Positions 45,274 through 55,370 of a stretch of 64,000 nucleotides of DNA are shown one piece after another. Source of the stretch: Clostridium sp. MCC353 (GTDB taxonomy: Bacteria > Bacillota > Clostridia > Lachnospirales > Lachnospiraceae); NCBI RefSeq assembly GCF_018785315.1, contig NZ_WQPN01000036.1, forward strand, positions 22,520 through 86,519, written 5' to 3'. Numbering within the stretch: position 1 is the stretch's first letter; the number at the start of each line of letters is the position of its first letter. Below the pieces are notes generated by a model, which saw nothing but the letters and a program-made list of their open reading frames with translations, had not been told where the DNA came from and ran no database searches. The position numbers and the translations under genes were made by a program.

Positions 45274-46059
45274 ATGAAAAAGTACGTACTGGAAGCCTGC
45301 GTCGATTCCGTGGAATCTGCATGCCGGGCCGCAGAGGGCGGGGCAGACCGGCTGGAACTGTGTTCAAACCTGATTATAGGAGGGACCACTCCGGGCCCGG
45401 CCCTGTTTAACCGGATCAGGGATTTGACGGATATAAAGATCCATGTGCTGATCAGGCCGCGTTATGGGGATTTTCTCTATACGGATCACGAATTTGAGAT
45501 CATGTGCGGTGAGATAAAGGCCTTTCGGGAGATGGGTGCTGACGGCGTTGTGGCCGGGTGCCTGACGGCTGACGGTTTTTTGGACATCCAGCGGATGAAC
45601 CGGATGAGAGAGCTGGCAGGCGGCATGCACCTGACTTTGCACCGGGCGTTTGATATGTGCAGAGATCCACTTAAAACCCTGCAACAGGCCATGGAAACCG
45701 GAGTGGACACCATACTGACTTCCGGACAGAAGAACACCTGTGTGGAGGGGAAGGAACTGATCAGGGAGCTGATAGGGCTTTCGGAAGACAAGCTGGATAT
45801 CCTGGTGGGCGGCGGCGTCAATGCGGATGTGATCCGCGTCCTGATTCCGGAAACCGGAGCGTCCTGTTTCCATATGTCGGGAAAAGTGACCGTGGACAGC
45901 GGGATGAAATACCGGAAAGAAGGAGTGTCCATGGGAATTCCGGGCATTGGGGAATATGAAATATTCCGTACCGATAAAGAGGCAGTCATGGAGGCCAAAG
46001 CTGCATTATGCCGCGCATACATGGCGGACGGCGCGGGAGAGATCCGGGACGGAAACTAA
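45274..46059 (+). CDS. cutC: CutC family protein
   Basis: A 261-residue cytoplasmic TIM-barrel protein of the CutC family. Clear marks: EACVDSVESACRAAEGGADRLELC at the N-terminus, GGTTPGPALF near 35, LIRPRYGDFLYTD near 60, LHRAFDMCRDP near 125, and ILTSGQ near 150. It was first linked to copper homeostasis, but the true function is uncertain. ATG 45274 has AGGAG 8 bases upstream; GTG 45271 is an alternative. It stands alone between the long inverted repeat and the codBA operon. Confidence 0.93.
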   Translation: MKKYVLEACVDSVESACRAAEGGADRLELCSNLIIGGTTPGPALFNRIRDLTDIKIHVLIRPRYGDFLYTDHEFEIMCGEIKAFREMGADGVVAGCLTADGFLDIQRMNRMRELAGGMHLTLHRAFDMCRDPLKTLQQAMETGVDTILTSGQKNTCVEGKELIRELIGLSEDKLDILVGGGVNADVIRVLIPETGASCFHMSGKVTVDSGMKYRKEGVSMGIPGIGEYEIFRTDKEAVMEAKAALCRAYMADGAGEIRDGN

Positions 46060-46086
46060 TTGGCAAAAATCAATTGTATAAACTGC

Positions 46087-46165
46087 TTGCTAGGAAATAT
46101 ATGGTTATGCTAATATAAGGTGACGAAATAAATGGCAACCCCTGGTATGGAGCAAAAAGGGGGCA
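46087..46165 (+). promoter_or_regulatory. Promoter and hairpin leader of codBA
   Basis: TTGCTA (46087-46092), 18 bases, then TAATAT (46111-46116) preceded by TG, an extended -10. The leader of about 70 bases carries a stem CCCCT/AGGGG near 46140-46163 before the GAGGAG ribosome site. It may be regulatory, but I cannot assign it to a known riboswitch class. Confidence 0.5.
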
Positions 46166-46193
46166 CATTTTAAAATACTAAGAGGAGAAAGAT

Positions 46194-47456
46194 ATGACAA
46201 AATCGAAGAAAAATCAGCATCAGGACAAAGATTACTCATTAGAGCGGGTGCCGGAAAATGCCAGAAAGGGCTTTTGGCCCATGTTTTTTATCATGCTGGG
46301 CTTTACCTTTTTTTCTGCCAGCATGAGTGTGGGAGCAAAATTGGGAATCGGTTTAAATCTTTCCGGTTTTATCTGGGCGGTTCTCATCGGCAGTACTGTG
46401 CTGGGGGCCTATACGGGAGTATTGGGCTACATCGGAAGTAAAACAGGATTTTCACTGGATCTTTTGGCCCGCCGTTCTTTTGGAACCTATGGTTCCTATC
46501 TGCCCTCCGGACTTGTCAGCTTTACGCAGATCGGCTGGTTTGGCGTAGGCGTAGCCATGTTTGCGATTCCGGCGGCTGAGCTTTTAGACATACCGCCGGT
46601 GATTTTGGTGGCTGCGGCAGGGGCTTGTATGACATTTTCCGCCTATTTCGGCATTCAGGGGCTGGAAATCGTCAGCTATATCTCCGTTCCGCTGATCGCG
46701 GTTCTGGGTTCCTATTCCATGATGACGGCCATTTCACAGGGAGGCGGCCTGGAGGCGGTGTTCGCCCAAAGCCAGGGCGGCCTGTCAATCACCGCGGGAG
46801 CCGGACTGGTCATCGGTTCCTTTGTCAGCGGAGGCACCACCACCCCCAACTTCACCCGGTTTGCCCGCACCAATAAAATTGCAGTGCTGACCACAGTCAT
46901 CGCCTTCTTTTTAGGCAATGCGCTGATGTTTTCCTTTGGAGCCACAGGCGGCGCCTTTACAGGCAAAGATGACATTTTCTATGTGATGATTGCGCAGGGG
47001 CTGGCAATCCCGGCATTGCTGGCTTTGGGGGCCAATATCTGGACAACCAATGACAATGCCCTCTATTCTTCCGGCCTTGGGCTTTCCAATATCACAAGGC
47101 TGCGCAAACGCCCCATGGTGCTTGTGGCAGGCGTGATCGGAACCGTTGCCGCAGTCTGGCTGTACAACAATTTTGTGGGCTGGCTGAATTTCTTAAACGC
47201 GGCCCTTCCGCCGGTAGGAGCCATCGTTGCCCTGGATTATTTCCTTCACAGGGATTCCTATGAAAGCCAGGAGGAAGAGATCATCAAGATCAAATGGGGT
47301 TCTGTAATTGGCGTTATAGCAGGCGCTTTGGCCGGAAACCTGATCCATACGGGAATTGCATCGGTAAACGCCATGCTGACTGCCTGCATCTGTTATTTTG
47401 TGATCGGCATTGCCGAGGCTAGTTTGTTAACGAAGAAAGGAGACGTCAAATGCTGA
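46194..47456 (+). CDS. codB: Cytosine permease
   Basis: A 420-residue, 12-helix membrane transporter of the NCS1 nucleobase family. The N-terminal [32 protein letters not shown] region and [17 protein letters not shown] (near 220) fit CodB. It imports cytosine. Downstream codA starts 7 bases before its stop, so the two are translationally coupled and together supply uracil and ammonia. Confidence 0.92.
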   Translation: MTKSKKNQHQDKDYSLERVPENARKGFWPMFFIMLGFTFFSASMSVGAKLGIGLNLSGFIWAVLIGSTVLGAYTGVLGYIGSKTGFSLDLLARRSFGTYGSYLPSGLVSFTQIGWFGVGVAMFAIPAAELLDIPPVILVAAAGACMTFSAYFGIQGLEIVSYISVPLIAVLGSYSMMTAISQGGGLEAVFAQSQGGLSITAGAGLVIGSFVSGGTTTPNFTRFARTNKIAVLTTVIAFFLGNALMFSFGATGGAFTGKDDIFYVMIAQGLAIPALLALGANIWTTNDNALYSSGLGLSNITRLRKRPMVLVAGVIGTVAAVWLYNNFVGWLNFLNAALPPVGAIVALDYFLHRDSYESQEEEIIKIKWGSVIGVIAGALAGNLIHTGIASVNAMLTACICYFVIGIAEASLLTKKGDVKC

Positions 47457-48694
47457 TACGCGGTTTATATATAGAAAATGCATCGGAAACTTCTGATATC
47501 CGCATCCGGGACGGCAAATTTGAGGAGATAAAACCTCATCTGGATCCGCTGGAAGGAGAAGAAACTGTGGATATGAAGGGCAGGCTGGCCCTTCCGCCAT
47601 TTATTGAATCCCACGTCCATCTGGATACCTGTCTGACGGCGGGGGAACCTGTATGGAACCAATCCGGCACTTTATTTGAGGGAATTGAATGCTGGAGCAA
47701 ACGGAAAGATAAGCTGACCCGTGAAGACGTGAGAGAACGGGTTCACCGGGCAGTCCGCATGCAGGCGTCCCATGGAATCCAGCATGTCCGCACTCATGTG
47801 GATGTGACAGATCCGGATTTAACGGCGATGAAGGCCATGATTGAATTGAGAGAAGAGCTGAGGGATGTGATGAACATCCAGATCGTGGCATTTCCCCAGG
47901 AAGGGATTCTAAGCTACCCCAACGGTAAGGAACTGCTGGAAGAAGCGGTTAAAATGGGCGCTGATGCCGTAGGCGCCATCCCTCATTTCGAATTCACCAG
48001 GGAATACAGCGTGGAATCCATAAATTATGCTATGGGACTGGCAGAAAAATATGACAGGCTGGTGGATGTCCACTGCGATGAAATCGATGATGAAGCCTCC
48101 CGGGGGTTGGAAACCGTAGCCGCCCGGGCATACGAGATGGGACTTTCTGACCGGGTGACGGCCAGCCATACGACGGCCATGCATTCTTATAACAATGCCT
48201 ATGTGCTCCGCCTCATGCGTCTGCTGAAGATGTCCGGGATCAATTTTGTAGCAAACCCATTGGTGAATACCCATCTCCAGGGCAGGATTGACACCTATCC
48301 GAAACGCCGTGGAATCACCCGGGTCAAGGAGCTGACGGCGGAAGGCATTAATGTCTCTTTCGGACACGATGATATCTTTGATCCATGGTATCCCCTTGGC
48401 AATGGAAATTTAAGAGATGTGGTGTTTATGGGGCTTCATGTATGTCAGATGATGGGATATGAAGAAATCATGAATTCATACCGTTTTATCTCCAGCAATG
48501 CGGCTAAAACCCTTCATTTGGGAGACAGCTACGGAATCAAAGAGGGAGGCAGCGCGGATTTCATAATTTTGGATGCGGTTAATTACTATGAAGCATTGAA
48601 TGTTAACGCACCGGTTCTCCGTTCTTATAAAAACGGCCGGCTCATCGCAGAGGCGCAGCCAGGGCAGAGCAGCGTATATTTCCAGGCATTCTAA
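47450..48694 (+). CDS. codA: Cytosine deaminase
   Basis: A 414-residue cytoplasmic amidohydrolase converting cytosine to uracil and ammonia. Metal ligands: ESHVHLD near residue 46 (HxH), [10 protein letters not shown] near 205, ASHTTAMH near 240, and the Asp in [11 protein letters not shown] near 305, the typical CodA signature. It overlaps codB by 7 bases. It is the last gene of the accessory region; plsX follows with its own promoter. Confidence 0.95.
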   Translation: MLIRGLYIENASETSDIRIRDGKFEEIKPHLDPLEGEETVDMKGRLALPPFIESHVHLDTCLTAGEPVWNQSGTLFEGIECWSKRKDKLTREDVRERVHRAVRMQASHGIQHVRTHVDVTDPDLTAMKAMIELREELRDVMNIQIVAFPQEGILSYPNGKELLEEAVKMGADAVGAIPHFEFTREYSVESINYAMGLAEKYDRLVDVHCDEIDDEASRGLETVAARAYEMGLSDRVTASHTTAMHSYNNAYVLRLMRLLKMSGINFVANPLVNTHLQGRIDTYPKRRGITRVKELTAEGINVSFGHDDIFDPWYPLGNGNLRDVVFMGLHVCQMMGYEEIMNSYRFISSNAAKTLHLGDSYGIKEGGSADFIILDAVNYYEALNVNAPVLRSYKNGRLIAEAQPGQSSVYFQAF

Positions 48695-48721
48695 ATCCAG
48701 GAAAACCTGTTTAAAATTTGG

Positions 48722-48778
48722 TTGATTTATAGGATAATATCTAGTATATTAAGTAATAGATTATCATGAGTCTATTAC
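48722..48778 (+). promoter_or_regulatory. plsX promoter with overlapping inverted repeat
   Basis: TTGATT (48722-48727), 17 bases, TATATT (48745-48750). Just after it GTAATAGA (48753-48760) and TCTATTAC (48771-48778) form a perfect 8-base inverted repeat covering the likely start site, a plausible operator for a fatty-acid regulator. It does not match the FapR site as I know it. Confidence 0.6.
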
Positions 48779-48795
48779 CGAAGGGAGAATCATAG

Positions 48796-49788
48796 ATGAT
48801 TAATGTAGTTGTAGATGCCATGGGCGGTGACTATGCGCCGGCTGACATTATAGCAGGGGCTGTTAAAGCGGTTTCCACAAGCCAGGAAGTGAAAGTAATC
48901 CTGGTGGGCAGGGAAGATGTTGTATCAAAGGAACTGGAGAAGCATACCTATAATAAAGATCAGATCTCGGTCAGGAACGCTTCCCAAGTGATTGCAACAG
49001 AAGAGCCGCCTGTGAATGCCATACGAAAGAAGAAAGATTCGTCTATCGTAGTAGGAATGAACATGGTGAAGAGCCAGGAGGCAGACGCCTTTGTGTCCGC
49101 CGGAAGTTCCGGTGCAATTCTTGTCGGGGGACAGGTGATTGTGGGTAGAATTAAAGGAGTGGAGCGGCCTCCGTTAGCGCCGTTAATTCCCACGGAAACA
49201 GGCGTATCTCTATTAATCGACTGTGGAGCCAATGTGGATGCCAGATCGTCCCATTTAGTGCAGTTTGCCAAGATGGGATCCATTTACATGGAACACGTAA
49301 TGAATATTCCAAAACCGAGAGTTGCCATTGTCAACATCGGTGCGGAGGAAGAAAAGGGCAACGCCCTGGTAAAGGAAACATTTCCGCTTTTAAAAGAATG
49401 TAAGGACATCAATTTTATCGGCAGCATAGAGGCCCGGGAAATTCCCCACGGCGCTGCGGATGTGATTGTATGTGAAGCTTTTGTGGGAAATGTTATCCTC
49501 AAACTGTACGAAGGAGTGGGAGCCGTACTGATCAGTAAAGTAAAAGAAGGCATGATGACCACTTTGAGGAGTAAAATTGGTGCGCTTCTTGTTAAACCCG
49601 CTTTGAAAACCACTCTCAAGAGTTTTGATGCCAGTCAATACGGGGGGGCTCCGCTGCTGGGATTGAACGGCCTTGTTGTGAAAGTTCACGGCAATTCGAA
49701 AGCTACGGAAGTGTGCAATGCAGTGCTTCAGTGCGTTGCATTTAAAAAACAAAATATAAATGAAAAAATAAAAGAAAGTTTAGTTTAA
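48796..49788 (+). CDS. plsX: Phosphate acyltransferase PlsX
   Basis: A 330-residue peripheral-membrane enzyme that converts acyl-ACP and phosphate to acyl phosphate for phosphatidic acid synthesis by PlsY. Family marks: VVDAMGGDYAP at the N-terminus, ATEEPPVNAIRKKKDSSI near 74, DAFVSAGSSGAI near 96, DCGANVD near 138 and GGAPLLGLNG near 280. GGGAG precedes the ATG. It opens the plsX-acpP-rnc-smc-ftsY cluster. Confidence 0.97.
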   Translation: MINVVVDAMGGDYAPADIIAGAVKAVSTSQEVKVILVGREDVVSKELEKHTYNKDQISVRNASQVIATEEPPVNAIRKKKDSSIVVGMNMVKSQEADAFVSAGSSGAILVGGQVIVGRIKGVERPPLAPLIPTETGVSLLIDCGANVDARSSHLVQFAKMGSIYMEHVMNIPKPRVAIVNIGAEEEKGNALVKETFPLLKECKDINFIGSIEAREIPHGAADVIVCEAFVGNVILKLYEGVGAVLISKVKEGMMTTLRSKIGALLVKPALKTTLKSFDASQYGGAPLLGLNGLVVKVHGNSKATEVCNAVLQCVAFKKQNINEKIKESLV

Positions 49789-49804
49789 GAGAGGAAGGTA
49801 AGGT

Positions 49805-50035
49805 ATGGAATTCGAAAAGTTAAAAGACATTATTGCAGAGGTATTAAACATTGAGGCGGACGAGATTACGCTTAACTCCACATTTGTGGATGACTTGGGA
49901 GCTGACTCACTGGACATTTTCCAGATCGTGATGGGCATAGAGGAAGAGTTCGATATTGAGATCCCCAATGAAGCGGCAGAACAGATCGTTACGGTTGGAG
50001 ACGCCGTAGACCAGATTAAAAGCGCATTAAACTAA
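49805..50035 (+). CDS. acpP: Acyl carrier protein
   Basis: A 76-residue acidic protein that carries fatty acyl chains on a phosphopantetheine arm. The attachment serine is in [12 protein letters not shown] (near residue 36-38). The usual DSLDVVEL is replaced by DSLDIFQI, a mild variant. Starts 17 bases after plsX with GAGAGGAAGG upstream. Confidence 0.97.
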   Translation: MEFEKLKDIIAEVLNIEADEITLNSTFVDDLGADSLDIFQIVMGIEEEFDIEIPNEAAEQIVTVGDAVDQIKSALN

Positions 50036-50054
50036 TCAGTATCATAAGCCCATA

Positions 50055-50106
50055 TATGCCGACAAGTTGATGCTTGTCGGCATACTAATATCCGTTTTTA
50101 ACGGAT
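50055..50106 (+). terminator. Two tandem hairpins between acpP and rnc
   Basis: TATGCCGACAAG (50055-50066) pairs perfectly with CTTGTCGGCATA (50073-50084) around TTGATG; ATCCGTT (50090-50096) pairs with AACGGAT (50100-50106). The first has no long T run, so it may be a partial terminator or an RNA-processing/stability element at the rnc junction. Confidence 0.65.
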
Positions 50107-50145
50107 TACGGAATATTCATATGAAAACAGGAAAAGGAGGTATCT

Positions 50146-50850
50146 ATGAAAAGTAAATTATATAAACTGGAACAAAAAATCCAATACCAGTTTAAGGACA
50201 AGTCTCTTTTTTCCCAGGCATTGACCCACAGTTCTTATGCCAATGAACACAGGTGGAGCAAATTAAAATGCAATGAACGTCTGGAATTTCTAGGTGACGC
50301 AGTTCTGGAGGTCGTTTCCAGCGACTTTTTATTTCACAACTATGCCAATTCACCCGAAGGGGATCTCACTAAAATCCGCGCAAGTATTGTATGTGAATCG
50401 ACGCTGGCTTATTGTGCAGCGGACATTAATTTAGGAGAATATCTGCTTTTGGGCAAGGGGGAGGACGCTACTGGAGGACGCCACAGAAACTCCATCGTAT
50501 CGGATGCCATGGAAGCGCTGATCGGCGCGATTTATCTGGATGGTGGTTTTGCTAATGCAAAAGAGTTTATTCACCGCTTTGTATTAAATGATATCGAACA
50601 TAAACAGCTCTTTTATGATAGCAAGACTATTTTACAGGAAATGGTTCAAAGCAGGTATGAAACGCCCCTGTCCTATGAGCTTTTAAGGGAAGAGGGGCCG
50701 GATCACGATAAGATCTTTGAAGTGCGGGCTAAGATCGGTGAAGAAGAAATCGGTCATGGAGAAGGGCGCACGAAAAAAGCGGCCGAGCAGGTAGCGGCCT
50801 ATCATGGAATTTTAAAACTAAAAAGTATGTGGGAGAAAACATGTATTTAA
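50146..50850 (+). CDS. rnc: Ribonuclease III
   Basis: A 234-residue enzyme that cleaves double-stranded RNA in rRNA processing and mRNA turnover. The catalytic signature NERLEFLGDAVLEVV is near residue 42, a second acidic site DAMEALIGAIYLDGG near 120, and a C-terminal dsRNA-binding domain about 160-230 ends GRTKKAAEQVAAYHGILKL. AAGGAGG precedes the ATG. The smc start lies inside its last codons. The upstream hairpins could be its own substrate, as rnc autoregulation is known in other bacteria. Confidence 0.97.
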   Translation: MKSKLYKLEQKIQYQFKDKSLFSQALTHSSYANEHRWSKLKCNERLEFLGDAVLEVVSSDFLFHNYANSPEGDLTKIRASIVCESTLAYCAADINLGEYLLLGKGEDATGGRHRNSIVSDAMEALIGAIYLDGGFANAKEFIHRFVLNDIEHKQLFYDSKTILQEMVQSRYETPLSYELLREEGPDHDKIFEVRAKIGEEEIGHGEGRTKKAAEQVAAYHGILKLKSMWEKTCI

Positions 50851-53800
50851 AGAGTATAGAAATACAGGGTTTTAAATCCTTTGCCAATAAAATTTTATTT
50901 GAATTCCACAACGGAATTACCGGTATTGTCGGGCCTAACGGAAGCGGTAAGAGCAACGTGGCCGATGCGGTCCGATGGGTGTTGGGAGAGCAGCGGATCA
51001 AGCAGCTCCGCGGCGCCAGCATGCAGGATGTGATCTTCGCCGGAACCGAGATGAGAAAGCCTCAGGGCTTTGCTTACGTTGCCATCACCCTGGACAACTC
51101 GGATCACCAGCTTTCCATCGACTATGACCAGGTGACCGTGTCCAGAAGGATTTACCGGTCCGGCGAAAGCGAATACATGATTAACGGCAGCGCCTGCCGT
51201 TTAAAAGATATCAATGAATTGTTCTATGATACCGGTATCGGCAAAGAGGGGTATTCCATTATCGGACAGGGCCAGATCGATAAGATCCTGAGCGGTAAAC
51301 CGGAAGAACGGCGGGAACTCTTTGATGAAGCCGCCGGCATTGTCAAGTTTAAGCGCAGAAAGGTCATCGCCCAGAAAAAACTGGAAGATGAAAAACAGAA
51401 TCTGGTCCGTGTCAGCGATATTCTGTCGGAGTTGGAAAAGCAGGTTGGACCTCTTGCCAGACAGTCGGAAGCGGCAAAAGAATATCTCCGTTTAAAAGAA
51501 GAACTGAAAACCTATGATGTCAATCTTTTCCTCATGGAGACAGAACAGATCCGCCTTCAGGCCAATGAAGTTGAAAAAAAGGAGGCCATTGTTTCTAAAG
51601 ATTTGGAAGATACCAGACAGAATGCGGAAACCATGAAGGCTGAGTATGATGAGCTGGATGCCTATCTCACCGAACTGGATGGAAAACTGACTGAGGCCCG
51701 GGAGGATTTGAGCAGGGCGAATATTGCCAAAGGCAGTCTCCAGGGCCAGATCAACGTGTTGAATGAACAGATCAATACGGAAAAGATGAACGCGGAGCAC
51801 ATCAGCGCCCGTGTACATACAATTGAAGCGGAAATCGGAGAGAAAAAGGCTCAGATCAAAGTTTTCGAAGAGGAAAAAGCGTCCATTGAGGCAGAAGCCC
51901 AGTCTGCGCTTGAAAACCAATCCAATGCGGAGGAAACTCTTAGGAACGAAGATGAGCATATCATGCTTCTGGACCAGAAAATCGAATCCGGGAAAAGCGG
52001 CATCATCGACACCTTGAATGAAAAATCTTCCCTGGCGGCCAGACAGCAGAGATACGAGACCATGCTGGAACAGGTCAATGTCCGAAAAGCGGAGGTCTGC
52101 CAGAGGATTTTAAAGGTGAAGAGCGATGAATCCGTACAGGAAGAACAGCTGAAAATAGAGCAGAAATCCTTATCGGAAATCAATGATGTGATCGATGAAC
52201 TGAGTCTTGCCCAGGAAGCGGCGGAAGCGAAAGCGCAGGAACTGGATCAGGAAGTGCGCAGGCTGACCCGCAACTTAAATAATAAACAGCAGGAATACCA
52301 CACAAATTATACAAAGCTGGAATCCCTCAGGAATCTTGCCGAGAGATACGAAGGCTACGGCAACAGCATCCGCAGGGTGATGGAGGTAAAAGACCGTGTG
52401 AGAGGAATCCACGGTGTGGTTGCTGATCTGATCACAACGGAAAAGAAATACGAAACGGCTATTGAAACCGCTCTTGGCGGAAGCATTCAGAATGTGGTTA
52501 CGGATTCGGAACAGACGGCGAAGCAGCTCATTGAATATCTGAAAAAGAATAAATATGGGCGGGCCACGTTTCTTCCGTTAACCAGCATCGGCAATAAGAA
52601 TACATTTACCCAGGAAAAGGCATTAAAGGAGCCGGGAATCATAGGCCTGGCCAGCAATCTGGTTAAGGCGGCCCCTGAATATGAAGGGCTGGCAAAATAT
52701 CTGCTGGGCCGTGTGGTAGTGGCTGAAAATATCGATTACGCCATTGCCCTGGCTAAAAAGTTCCAATATTCCCTCAGGATCGTAACCCTGGAAGGCGAAC
52801 TGCTGAACGCAGGCGGCTCCATGACGGGAGGAGCGTTTAAGAACTCCAGCAATCTTCTGGGACGTAAACGTGAAATCGACGAACTGGAAGGGCTTTGCAA
52901 AAAGGCATTGACCGATGTGGACAAAATCCAGACGGATCTCAATTTAAATGAAGGCCTTCTGGCTGATAAACGGGAAGAGCTGGAACGCATTAAAGCGGAG
53001 AAACAGCAGTCCTACCTGAAACAGAACACCGTTCAGATGAACATCAGCCAATTGGAAGATAAGAAGAATGAAATTGCCGAATCAGCGGAGGATCTGGTGA
53101 AGGAAAACCTTCAGCTGGAGGAACAGGTTACGGATATTACAGAAAGCCAGAAACATATTCTCAGCGATCTGGAAGAACTGGAAAACCGCAGCAGGCAGAT
53201 AACCGCCCGGATAGAAGAACTGGGCGTGCAGTTGGAAACTGCCAAAGCGGAGCGGGAAAAATATTCAGCCGCCCTTGCAGAAGCCCAGTTACATACAGCG
53301 GGCCTTTTACAGAAGAAAAACTTCTCATCTGAGAACATACGCCGTGTGAGGGATGAAATCCATAAATTAGAGGATGAGCTGTCCGGTTTATCAGCCGGCA
53401 CCCAGGATGTCAATGTCGTTATTGAGGATAAGCAGAAAGAGATTACACGTTTGAACCAGATGATCGGCCAGACCGTACAGGATATGGAACGCCTTCAGGC
53501 GCAGGTCGGAGCCCAGGTTCAGGAAAAAGAAGAAAAAGGGATGAAGCAGAAGAGCTTTTTCAAACAGCGGGAAGAGATCACGGAGCGGATCAGCCGTCTG
53601 GATAAAGAGATGTTCCGTCTGCAGAGTCAGAAAGAAAAGCTGGATGAAAAGCTGGAAAACCATGTAAACTATATGTGGAATGAATATGAGCTCACATTTT
53701 CAACGGCCGAAAAGCTGCGCAATCCGGAACTTACAGTTCTCACAGAGATTAAAAAACAGATCGATTCATTGAAAAACTCCATCCGTTCCCTCGGAAATGT

Positions 53801-54401
53801 CAATGTCAACGCGATTGAGGACTACAAAGAGATATCGGAACGTTATGAGTTTATGAAAACCCAGCATGACGACCTGATCCAGGCGGAAGAAACCCTGCTG
53901 AAAATCATTGAGGAGCTGGATACAGGGATGCGCAGGCAGTTTGAAGAGAAGTTCCGGGAAATCAAAACGGAATTTGATAAGGTGTTTAAAGAGATGTTCG
54001 GAGGCGGACACGGCACCTTAGAGCTGATGGAAGAGGAAGATATCCTGGAAGCGGGAATCCAGATCATTTCCCAGCCGCCAGGCAAAAAACTTCAGAACAT
54101 GATGCAGCTTTCCGGCGGGGAAAAAGCCCTGACTGCCATTGCCCTTTTATTCGCCATCCAGAACCTGAAACCGTCTCCATTCTGTCTGCTGGATGAGATC
54201 GAAGCGGCTTTGGACGATTCCAACGTGGACCGGTTCGCAGGTTATCTGCATAAGCTGACCAAGCATACACAGTTTATTGTGATCACCCACAGGCGTGGCA
54301 CCATGGTGGCATCGGACCGGTTATACGGTATAACTATGCAGGAAAAGGGGGTTTCTACCCTGGTTTCTGTTAACCTGATAGAAGATGACTTAGACAAGTA
54401 A
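50841..54401 (+). CDS. smc: Chromosome segregation protein SMC
   Basis: A 1,186-residue ATPase that organises the chromosome with ScpA/ScpB. Walker A GPNGSGKSN near residue 32, long coiled coils about 165-500 and 670-1010, hinge about 520-665 containing GGSMTGGAF, and C-terminal signature LSGGEKALTAIALLF near 1095 with Walker B FCLLDEIEAALDD. ATG 50841 (MYLKSIEIQGFKSF) overlaps the rnc stop by 10 bases, with GGGAG upstream; the frame from 50829 is less likely. Confidence 0.97.
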   Translation: MYLKSIEIQGFKSFANKILFEFHNGITGIVGPNGSGKSNVADAVRWVLGEQRIKQLRGASMQDVIFAGTEMRKPQGFAYVAITLDNSDHQLSIDYDQVTVSRRIYRSGESEYMINGSACRLKDINELFYDTGIGKEGYSIIGQGQIDKILSGKPEERRELFDEAAGIVKFKRRKVIAQKKLEDEKQNLVRVSDILSELEKQVGPLARQSEAAKEYLRLKEELKTYDVNLFLMETEQIRLQANEVEKKEAIVSKDLEDTRQNAETMKAEYDELDAYLTELDGKLTEAREDLSRANIAKGSLQGQINVLNEQINTEKMNAEHISARVHTIEAEIGEKKAQIKVFEEEKASIEAEAQSALENQSNAEETLRNEDEHIMLLDQKIESGKSGIIDTLNEKSSLAARQQRYETMLEQVNVRKAEVCQRILKVKSDESVQEEQLKIEQKSLSEINDVIDELSLAQEAAEAKAQELDQEVRRLTRNLNNKQQEYHTNYTKLESLRNLAERYEGYGNSIRRVMEVKDRVRGIHGVVADLITTEKKYETAIETALGGSIQNVVTDSEQTAKQLIEYLKKNKYGRATFLPLTSIGNKNTFTQEKALKEPGIIGLASNLVKAAPEYEGLAKYLLGRVVVAENIDYAIALAKKFQYSLRIVTLEGELLNAGGSMTGGAFKNSSNLLGRKREIDELEGLCKKALTDVDKIQTDLNLNEGLLADKREELERIKAEKQQSYLKQNTVQMNISQLEDKKNEIAESAEDLVKENLQLEEQVTDITESQKHILSDLEELENRSRQITARIEELGVQLETAKAEREKYSAALAEAQLHTAGLLQKKNFSSENIRRVRDEIHKLEDELSGLSAGTQDVNVVIEDKQKEITRLNQMIGQTVQDMERLQAQVGAQVQEKEEKGMKQKSFFKQREEITERISRLDKEMFRLQSQKEKLDEKLENHVNYMWNEYELTFSTAEKLRNPELTVLTEIKKQIDSLKNSIRSLGNVNVNAIEDYKEISERYEFMKTQHDDLIQAEETLLKIIEELDTGMRRQFEEKFREIKTEFDKVFKEMFGGGHGTLELMEEEDILEAGIQIISQPPGKKLQNMMQLSGGEKALTAIALLFAIQNLKPSPFCLLDEIEAALDDSNVDRFAGYLHKLTKHTQFIVITHRRGTMVASDRLYGITMQEKGVSTLVSVNLIEDDLDK

Positions 54402-54416
54402 AGGAGCATAAAAAAG

Positions 54417-55346
54417 ATGGAAGAACAAAAAAAAGGTTTTTTCGGACGCCTTGTTCAGGGCCTTGCCAAGACACGCAATAATATTGTTGCGGGAATGGAT
54501 TCGATTTTCAGCGGATTTTCAGCGATTGACGACGATTTTTATGAGGAAATTGAGGAAACCCTGATTATGGGTGATCTGGGAATCCAGACCACCATGTCCA
54601 TTGTGGAAGATTTAAGGTCCAAAGTGAGAGAACAGCACATCAAAGATCCGTCCGAATGCAAACAACTGCTGATCAACAGCATTAAAGAGCAGATGGATTT
54701 AGGGGAAAATGCCTATGAATTCGAACATAAAATCTCAGTTGTGCTGGTGATTGGAGTAAACGGCGTTGGAAAGACCACATCCGTTGGGAAACTGGCCGGC
54801 CAGTTAAAGGACAGCGGCAAAAAGGTGGTTTTAGCTGCCGCAGATACCTTCCGCGCGGCTGCCATTGAACAGCTTACGGAATGGGCCAACCGGGCCGGTG
54901 TGGATATTATTGCCCAGCAGGAGGGCTCTGATCCGGCCGCTGTCATTTACGATGCGGTTTCCGCTGCCAAATCCAGGCATGCGGATGTGCTGATCTGTGA
55001 TACGGCAGGACGGCTCCACAACAAAAAGAATCTGATGGAGGAACTGAAAAAGATCAACCGCATTATTGATAAAGAATATCCCGACGCTTACCGTGAAACC
55101 CTGGTTGTTTTAGACGGGACCACAGGACAGAATGCCTTGTCACAGGCCAGACAGTTTATGGAAGTTGCCGATATTACAGGAATTATCCTGACAAAATTGG
55201 ATGGAACGGCCAAGGGCGGAATCGCGGTGGCGATTCAGTCTGAGCTTGGAATACCCGTTAAATATGTGGGAATCGGAGAGAAAATCGATGACCTGCAGAA
55301 GTTTAATGCGGAAGAATTTGTGAACGCGTTGTTTCATAACGACTAA
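54417..55346 (+). CDS. ftsY: Signal recognition particle receptor FtsY
   Basis: A 309-residue GTPase that docks the SRP-ribosome complex at the membrane. A short N-terminal segment precedes the N domain; the G domain has [15 protein letters not shown] near residue 112, [27 protein letters not shown] near 195, [10 protein letters not shown] near 260 and a C-terminal [10 protein letters not shown]. The long acidic A domain of Escherichia coli is absent, as usual in Firmicutes. Follows smc by 15 bases. Confidence 0.97.
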   Translation: MEEQKKGFFGRLVQGLAKTRNNIVAGMDSIFSGFSAIDDDFYEEIEETLIMGDLGIQTTMSIVEDLRSKVREQHIKDPSECKQLLINSIKEQMDLGENAYEFEHKISVVLVIGVNGVGKTTSVGKLAGQLKDSGKKVVLAAADTFRAAAIEQLTEWANRAGVDIIAQQEGSDPAAVIYDAVSAAKSRHADVLICDTAGRLHNKKNLMEELKKINRIIDKEYPDAYRETLVVLDGTTGQNALSQARQFMEVADITGIILTKLDGTAKGGIAVAIQSELGIPVKYVGIGEKIDDLQKFNAEEFVNALFHND

Positions 55347-55370
55347 AATAAATCAAAGGGGATATGTATT

